Shown here one piece after another: positions 59,386 to 64,000 of a stretch of 64,000 nucleotides of DNA. The first letter of the stretch is position 1. Each line of letters starts with the position of its first letter. The DNA is taken from positions 1 to 64,000 of the forward strand of contig CAJMLN010000001.1 in assembly GCA_905214315.1 (NCBI GenBank), given 5' to 3'. The translations under genes and the position numbers were made by a program. The notes under the pieces are model-generated. The model was not told where the DNA came from. It ran no database searches and saw nothing but the letters and a program-made list of their open reading frames with translations. This DNA is from an uncultured bacterium. Lineage in GTDB: Bacteria > Bacillota > Clostridia > Christensenellales > QALW01.

Positions 59386-61461
59386 ATGAATTTAAAAAAA
59401 GCAATTACAGAAACCGTAAAAACCTTCTCCTCTCCCGTCACGCTTCTGCAGCTTGCCAAAAAGCTGAAAATCCAGCGGAACCAAACGGCCATGCTGCGGG
59501 CGGCCGCGGCTTCATTGGTCAACGCCGGCGAGCTGGCCTATGACAGAGGAAAATACTCCCCCGCCCAAAAAGCGGGCCTTTTGCAGGGTACCGTATGCTC
59601 CACAATCTCCGGCACCGATTTTTTTATGAGTGAAAAACTGAAAGAGGACTTAAAAATCCTGCGTAGTCCGGAGCTCTGCCCCATGCACAACGACACCGTA
59701 CTGGTGCGCAGAAAAGGGCGCGCCTGCGAAATCGTCAAAATCCTGAAACGCGCCTACAGCACGGTGATCGGAACACTCTTGTGCGAAGGAACGCAATATT
59801 ACGTGCTTCCCGATGAAAAAAAGCTGCATCTGCAAATTCACATTCCCAAAGCGGACCGCCTGAAGGCCTCGATGGGAGATAAGGTCGTCGTATCCATTGT
59901 GTCCTATCCTACCAAAAAAGCGGCGGCATCAGGCAGAATCACCGAAATACTCGGCCCCGCCGAGGACGCAGAAACCTCTGTGCTTTCGGTACTGCGCACC
60001 TACGGCATTCCCGAGGAATTCGCGCCGGGAGTTCTGGCGGATGCCGACGCCCTGCCCAAAGAGATCCCCGATGCTGAGCTGGCCGGACGGCTGGATCTGC
60101 GCGGGCTCTGCTGCATCACCATCGACGGAGACGACGCCAAGGACCTTGACGATGCCGTTTCGGTGGAAATGACCGAAAACGGCCACTATCTTCTGGGCGT
60201 GCATATTGCCGACGTCTCCCATTATGTAAAAGCGGACTCCCCGCTGGATAAATCCGCGGCGGAGCGCGCTACCAGCGTATATATTCCCGGCACGGTATTT
60301 CCCATGCTGCCCAAAGCCTTAAGCAACGGCATCTGCTCCCTGAACCCGCAAGCGGACCGGCTGACGCTCTCCTGCTTTATGGTCATCGCCAAAAGCGGCA
60401 AGGTTCTGGAATATTCCATCCAGCCCAGCGTAATCTGCAGCAAGCACCGGATGACCTATCACGACGTTACCGAGCTTTTGGAAAATAGGAATTCGCCGCT
60501 GGCCCAAACGTACGCGGATATTCTGCCCATGCTGCTCTCTATGCGGAAGCTGGCCGCTCTTTTGAAAAAAGCGCGCAGTCAACGCGGCAGTATCGACTTT
60601 AATTTCCCCGAGGCGAAAATCAGCCTGGACGAAAAGCACGTTCCCGTTTCCCTTGAAAAATATCCTATCGGCATTTCTAACGGTATTATTGAGGAATTTA
60701 TGCTGAAAGCCAATGAAACCGTTGCAGATTATATGCTCAAAAACGCGCTGCCGTGCCTGTATCGCGTGCACGCGGCGCCGGAAGAAAAAAAGCTGGCGGT
60801 CTTTCAGGAGCTGATTGAAATGTTCGGCTACAGGCTTCCCCGGGAGCCCAAGCCCATAGATTTCAGCGTGCTGCTGAAACAGATACAGGGCACCAAGGAG
60901 GAGCCGCTGCTGCAGAAGCTGATGCTGCGCACAATGAGCAAGGCAAAATACAAGCCCGTATGCGAGGGACATTTCGGTCTGGCGACAGAAAAATACCTGC
61001 ATTTTACCTCGCCCATCCGCCGGTATCCCGATCTGCTGGTACACCGCGTGCTGCACTGGAGCTTTGACCGCAACCGCAGGGCAATCGAAAAATATGCCGG
61101 CCGCATGGATGCATTTGCCGAGATCTGCACCCAGCAGGAGATCAACGCGGCCATGTGCGAACGGGATGTGGAGGATATCCGCAAGGCGCAGTTTATGGGC
61201 CGGCATATCGGAGAGCTGTTTAAAGGAACAATTTCGGGCGTAACGGCCTTCGGAATGTTTATAGAGCTGGAAAACACGGCCGAGGGCTTCATTCCCGTAG
61301 CCACCATGAAGGAGGACCATTTTGACTACCACGAAAATACGTTTTCTTTTCTGGGAACCTCCACGCATAAAAAGTACACTTTAGGCGACAAAGTAACCGT
61401 AAAAATACACGCCGCCCACGCGGCCGAGGGAAAAATTGAATTGGAGCTGATTACGGCTTGA
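59386..61461 (+). CDS. rnr: Ribonuclease R
   Basis: This 3'-5' exoribonuclease degrades structured RNA and works with tmRNA in removing faulty messages. Domains of the 691-residue protein: an N-terminal winged-helix-like region (res ~1-60), cold-shock/OB folds, the RNB catalytic core with the Asp cluster in TIDGDDAKDLDDAV, later FTSPIRRYPDL, and a C-terminal S1 domain (GVTAFGMFIELENTAEGF). Length is typical. It is followed by smpB at about 50 bp. Confidence 0.96.
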   Translation: MNLKKAITETVKTFSSPVTLLQLAKKLKIQRNQTAMLRAAAASLVNAGELAYDRGKYSPAQKAGLLQGTVCSTISGTDFFMSEKLKEDLKILRSPELCPMHNDTVLVRRKGRACEIVKILKRAYSTVIGTLLCEGTQYYVLPDEKKLHLQIHIPKADRLKASMGDKVVVSIVSYPTKKAAASGRITEILGPAEDAETSVLSVLRTYGIPEEFAPGVLADADALPKEIPDAELAGRLDLRGLCCITIDGDDAKDLDDAVSVEMTENGHYLLGVHIADVSHYVKADSPLDKSAAERATSVYIPGTVFPMLPKALSNGICSLNPQADRLTLSCFMVIAKSGKVLEYSIQPSVICSKHRMTYHDVTELLENRNSPLAQTYADILPMLLSMRKLAALLKKARSQRGSIDFNFPEAKISLDEKHVPVSLEKYPIGISNGIIEEFMLKANETVADYMLKNALPCLYRVHAAPEEKKLAVFQELIEMFGYRLPREPKPIDFSVLLKQIQGTKEEPLLQKLMLRTMSKAKYKPVCEGHFGLATEKYLHFTSPIRRYPDLLVHRVLHWSFDRNRRAIEKYAGRMDAFAEICTQQEINAAMCERDVEDIRKAQFMGRHIGELFKGTISGVTAFGMFIELENTAEGFIPVATMKEDHFDYHENTFSFLGTSTHKKYTLGDKVTVKIHAAHAAEGKIELELITA

Positions 61462-61515
61462 CTTTTCCCTTTGATTGTTGTACCATTACTGTTGAGATTT
61501 TTTGCGGAGAATAAG

Positions 61516-61971
61516 ATGAATAAAGGAACAATTGCAGAAAACAAAAAGGCCCGCCACGATTATTTCATCGAGGATACCTTTGAGGCCGGCATTGAGCTCT
61601 CCGGCACAGAGGTAAAATCCATACGCCAGGGAAAGATCAATTTAAAGGACAGCCACGTGCACATCACCCGCGGCGAAATGTTCGTGATAGGCATGCACAT
61701 TTCTCCTTATGAAAAGGGAAATATTTTTAATAAAGATCCCCTGCGCACCCGGAAGCTGCTGATGCACCGCCGGGAAATCGACCGCCTTTTGGGAAAGACA
61801 AAAATAGACGGCTATACGCTGATTCCTACAAAGGCTTACCTAAAAAACGGCCTGGTAAAAATCGAAGTGGCACTTGCCCGGGGCAAAAAGCTCCATGATA
61901 AGCGCGAGGACGCTGCTATTAAAGATATGAACCGCGCCATAGACCGTGCTACTAAAAACAGAGGTGAATAA
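61516..61971 (+). CDS. smpB: SsrA-binding protein SmpB
   Basis: SmpB delivers tmRNA to stalled ribosomes. The 151-residue protein shows the usual core: [40 protein letters not shown], and the basic C-terminal tail [23 protein letters not shown] 61516 follows GGAGA at the right distance, and the longer open frame upstream is ignored. Its RNA partner ssrA is 850 bp downstream, after an esterase gene. Confidence 0.97.
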   Translation: MNKGTIAENKKARHDYFIEDTFEAGIELSGTEVKSIRQGKINLKDSHVHITRGEMFVIGMHISPYEKGNIFNKDPLRTRKLLMHRREIDRLLGKTKIDGYTLIPTKAYLKNGLVKIEVALARGKKLHDKREDAAIKDMNRAIDRATKNRGE

Positions 61972-61972
61972 A

Positions 61973-62824
61973 ATGAAATTTTTTACCGTAGATTTAAAAA
62001 AGGAATTTCCCGCACTGTCCTCCAGGCAGACGCCCACACTTACCTGCTATATCAATGACAATTCCGGCCAGTTTGCACCCGGCAGAAAAAACCCCGCCAT
62101 TCTGATTGCGCCCGGCGGAGGTTACTGCAACGTGTGCTTTACCCGCGAGGGCGAGCCGATTGCCTTTCACTATCTGCGTGCCGGCTTTTCCGCGTTTGTT
62201 CTTACCTACAGCGTAACGCCGGAATATTACCCCCAGCAGCTGTTAGAGGCCGCGGCCGCCATGCTGTATATCCGCTCCCATGCGCAGGAATGGGATATTG
62301 ACCCGGATAAAATAGCCATCAGCGGTTTTTCCGCAGGCGGGCACTTGGCTACAAGCCTTGGCGTATTCTGGCAGGATCCGTTTATCACCGATCCGCTGAA
62401 GGCCGCCGCAGAAAGCCTGCGTCCCGACGCAATGATCTTAGGCTATCCGGTGATTTCGGCAGATCCTTCCTTCTGCCATGCCGGCTCCATCCAGAATGTT
62501 TCCGGCACAACGGACCGGGATTCCGCGCTGTATAAAAAAATGTCGCTGGAAAATCACGTAACGGAGCACACGCCGCCGGCTTACATATGGCACACCGCCG
62601 ACGATACCTGCGTACCGGTAAAAAACAGCCTGTGCTTTGCGCTGGCACTCTCGGCCAACAAGGTGCCCTATGAGCTTCATATTTTCCCGCAGGGCCCGCA
62701 CGGATTGGCCACGGCGGATTTTGCCACCAATCCGGCAATGGATTCTCCGTATACTTCCTACAGCGTCTGGATCGACGAATCCTTGGTATTTTTAAAGAAA
62801 TTATGGTATACTAATAAGGAATAG
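61973..62824 (+). CDS. Alpha/beta-hydrolase esterase (BD-FAE/carboxylesterase-like)
   Basis: This 283-residue cytoplasmic esterase has an oxyanion loop IAPGGGYCNVC, nucleophile elbow SGFSAGGHLA (GxSxG), acid Asp in HTADDTCVP and His in QGPHGL. It resembles acetylesterases and xylan deacetylases of this fold. The start, two bases past the smpB stop, has GAGGTG, so it is co-transcribed with smpB. Its placement between smpB and ssrA interrupts the usual order. The ssrA promoter lies inside its 3' end. Confidence 0.85.
   Translation: MKFFTVDLKKEFPALSSRQTPTLTCYINDNSGQFAPGRKNPAILIAPGGGYCNVCFTREGEPIAFHYLRAGFSAFVLTYSVTPEYYPQQLLEAAAAMLYIRSHAQEWDIDPDKIAISGFSAGGHLATSLGVFWQDPFITDPLKAAAESLRPDAMILGYPVISADPSFCHAGSIQNVSGTTDRDSALYKKMSLENHVTEHTPPAYIWHTADDTCVPVKNSLCFALALSANKVPYELHIFPQGPHGLATADFATNPAMDSPYTSYSVWIDESLVFLKKLWYTNKE
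62783..62812 (+). promoter_or_regulatory. Promoter of ssrA inside the esterase gene
   Basis: TTGGTA, 18-nt spacer, TATACT, ending 13 bp before the mature tmRNA 5' end (which is made by RNase P). Confidence 0.5.
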
Positions 62825-63180
62825 GGGGGCGTAAAGGTTTCGACAGGGTTGTTCGGTGGTACGGCAAGCGAGCCGCGGTTCCGGAGCCGCGTAAAAAAAC
62901 CGGGCGTAAATATAAACGCTAATAACAGAACTAATTTAGTAGCTGCTTAAAGCAGCTTCCGTCAGTCCCCGCTTCCTGCGGGCGGGGGTCCTGACGCCGT
63001 AACCGCAGGGAACGTCAGCCGCCTAAGCTTTGCGGCGGCGATGTAACATGAAGCTACTCCTCGGGTAAGCCTGCCTTTGTGCAAGCCCTTCGGGAGGAAT
63101 CCTTTCATCAAAGGCTACGCTCGTAGAAAACTGTATTTCCGCTTCTTTGGACAGGGGTTCGACTCCCCTCGCCTCCACCA
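62825..63180 (+). ncRNA. ssrA: Transfer-messenger RNA (tmRNA)
   Basis: This 356-nt RNA rescues stalled ribosomes. The 5' end GGGGGCGTAAAGGTTTCGACAGG and the 3' end TTCGACTCCCCTCGCCTCCACCA are diagnostic. The acceptor GGGGGCG pairs with CGCCTCC (one G-U), leaving discriminator A and an encoded CCA. The tRNA-like T arm is AGGGG-TTCGACT-CCCCT. The resume reading frame at 62918-62950 encodes ANNRTNLVAA and a stop. Pseudoknot-rich sequence lies in between. It follows smpB and an esterase gene. Confidence 0.97.
62918..62950 (+). other. tmRNA proteolysis tag reading frame
   Basis: GCT AAT AAC AGA ACT AAT TTA GTA GCT GCT TAA encodes ANNRTNLVAA. The LVAA end is the type recognised by ClpXP-like proteases. 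The resume codon is taken as GCT by position after ATATAAAC. Confidence 0.88.
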
Positions 63181-63253
63181 AATGGGTATTGGACGAACAC
63201 CTACTTTTTTGCAGGCGGCTTTGCCGTTAAATGTTTGCTCTGATACAAAACAG

Positions 63254-63295
63254 AAACCCGCCATCTTAGATGAATTTCTAAGGTGGCGGGTTTTT
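63254..63295 (+). terminator. Terminator behind ssrA
   Basis: AAACCCGCCA-CTTAGA paired with TCTAAG-TGGCGGGTTT over a long stem, then TTTTGTT. Shared with the convergent gene at its left edge. Confidence 0.85.
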
Positions 63296-63297
63296 GT

Positions 63298-64000
63298 TTA
63301 TATCCTGTAATCTTCACTTGATAGAACGTGAAAATTTCCGTTAAGAAAATTATCCACTACTTTACCATAAAGTTGTTCAAACTGATTGGGATCTGTTCTT
63401 AGATATTTTATAAAGAGCTGGACACTTACATCAACAGTATCGTAATCAACACGCTCAAGTAAATCTTTGATATCTTGAGCATCAGTAATATTATATACCA
63501 TTGAAATATTCCAATAAATAAGCAATATCTCTCTTACATATTCTCTTAAATTATGTTCAATTTCTTTTGTAATTTCAAAGCCATCATTTCCATGTATATA
63601 TTTACAACGAATACCATAATAGTATCCTATTTTCCATTTGGAACTATGGGATTGTTTTTTATTTAAAAATAGAATTTTACTGGCGTATTTTGATATTTCT
63701 TTAGTTATATCCTTTCCTGTAATATTAAATAGTGCTTCTAACGAAGAAAATAACAAAGTGAATCTAACACCTATATCGGGAGAATTAAACGAATTGTTAT
63801 AAAAATGCAATGCTCTTTTGTATCTTGGGTTATTGCCCTTTAATTCAGCAATTGTAGTATCTGCAATATGAAAGCAGAGTCGGTTTTGAAGTGTTCGCTT
63901 CATAGAGTCATCATAGTCGTGAACTTTTAATGTTGTTGCAGTCTGTGCAATACTCCCTATGTATGTATAGAGTTGATTGTTCTTAAAAATTGTTGTTAAG
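63298..64000 (-). CDS. Partial gene: HEPN-like (Apea-type) protein, N-terminus outside the window
   Basis: The frame is open from the right edge to a stop at 63298, so at least 233 residues are seen and the start lies beyond 64000; the Met at 63903 is internal. The protein is Lys/Asn/Ile/Tyr-rich and helical. It contains GIRCKYIHGND, an R-x4-H motif with the GxxRxxxxHG surroundings typical of Apea-like HEPN ribonuclease domains. HEPN proteins often serve in toxin-antitoxin or phage defence. The DNA is far more AT-rich than the rest of the window and abuts ssrA, a classic integration site, so it is probably part of a mobile or defence island. Function beyond the domain is unknown. Confidence 0.6.
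   Translation of the reverse strand, partial: LTTIFKNNQLYTYIGSIAQTATTLKVHDYDDSMKRTLQNRLCFHIADTTIAELKGNNPRYKRALHFYNNSFNSPDIGVRFTLLFSSLEALFNITGKDITKEISKYASKILFLNKKQSHSSKWKIGYYYGIRCKYIHGNDGFEITKEIEHNLREYVREILLIYWNISMVYNITDAQDIKDLLERVDYDTVDVSVQLFIKYLRTDPNQFEQLYGKVVDNFLNGNFHVLSSEDYRI

Noticed and set aside
60319..61368. Long - strand frame antisense to rnr
   Set aside because: It is a shadow of the RNase R coding pattern.
1..64000. CRISPR array, rRNA genes, insertion-sequence transposases, replication origin
   Set aside because: I saw no regularly spaced repeats, no rRNA sequence, no transposase and no DnaA-box cluster in the window.

Overview
The window looks like a chromosomal segment of an endospore-forming, Gram-positive anaerobe of class Clostridia; I cannot place it more precisely. 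Support comes from the sporulation genes spoIIID, spoIIP and gpr, the gene order secG-rnr-smpB-ssrA, cdaA-cdaR, a SpoVB-like flippase, many AGGAGG-type ribosome sites, and TTGACA/TATAAT promoters. Most of the segment has balanced to slightly GC-rich coding DNA with many translationally coupled operons. A few patches are visibly AT-richer: 10.8-11.7 kb, 41.5-43.2 kb, and 63.3 kb to the right edge.

Layout. 0.4-3.6 kb: an unknown protein, a class I glutamine amidotransferase-like hydrolase and a solitary ABC sugar-type binding lipoprotein. 3.8-7.3 kb: queT behind a preQ1 riboswitch, then a zur-znuA-znuC-znuB zinc-uptake operon with a Fur-type operator. 7.3-10.7 kb: cdaA-cdaR (c-di-AMP synthesis) and a serine hydrolase. 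10.8-12.7 kb: two paralogous secreted proteins, one broken by a one-base frameshift. 12.8-17.1 kb: a PhoR/WalK-like sensor kinase without a response regulator, a HAD phosphatase and a Na/phosphate symporter. 17.2-27.1 kb: hydrolases and glycan genes (nitrilase, esterase-like protein, GH140-like protein, DUF2264 protein, MBL hydrolase, Gfo/Idh oxidoreductase) around a PerR-like regulator, a DUF308 membrane protein and a BMP-type lipoprotein. 27.1-31.7 kb: cysS, a flippase and feoB.

31.8-34.1 kb: an EcoRI-type adenine methyltransferase overlapping a small protein with a degenerate PD-(D/E)XK look, followed by about 650 bp of non-coding, repeat-like DNA. 34.1-41.5 kb: hflX with an N-terminal JAMM-like motif, spoIIID, a regulator/lipoprotein pair, a membrane protein, lon and engB. 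41.5-46.4 kb: an AT-rich XRE/ADP-ribosylglycohydrolase fusion with palindromic operators, a sugar isomerase, and a cell-surface beta-helix protein facing a small XRE repressor across a shared operator. 46.5-53.6 kb: a MATE pump, gpsA, a phosphohexomutase, an exported protein, spoIIP and gpr. 53.7-63.2 kb: rpsT, an AbrB-like regulator, an operon for an SH3/NlpC wall hydrolase plus two RNA methyltransferases and a PHP protein, then secG-rnr-smpB-esterase-ssrA. The window ends inside an AT-rich HEPN-like gene next to ssrA.

The most distinctive observations are regulatory. One 18-bp WalR-type box is shared by the perR-like and NlpC/P60 promoters. Symmetric operators lie over the promoters of the two XRE genes at 41.6 and 46.1 kb. 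Two fusions or pairings also stand out: JAMM-like HflX and XRE-ADP-ribosylglycohydrolase.
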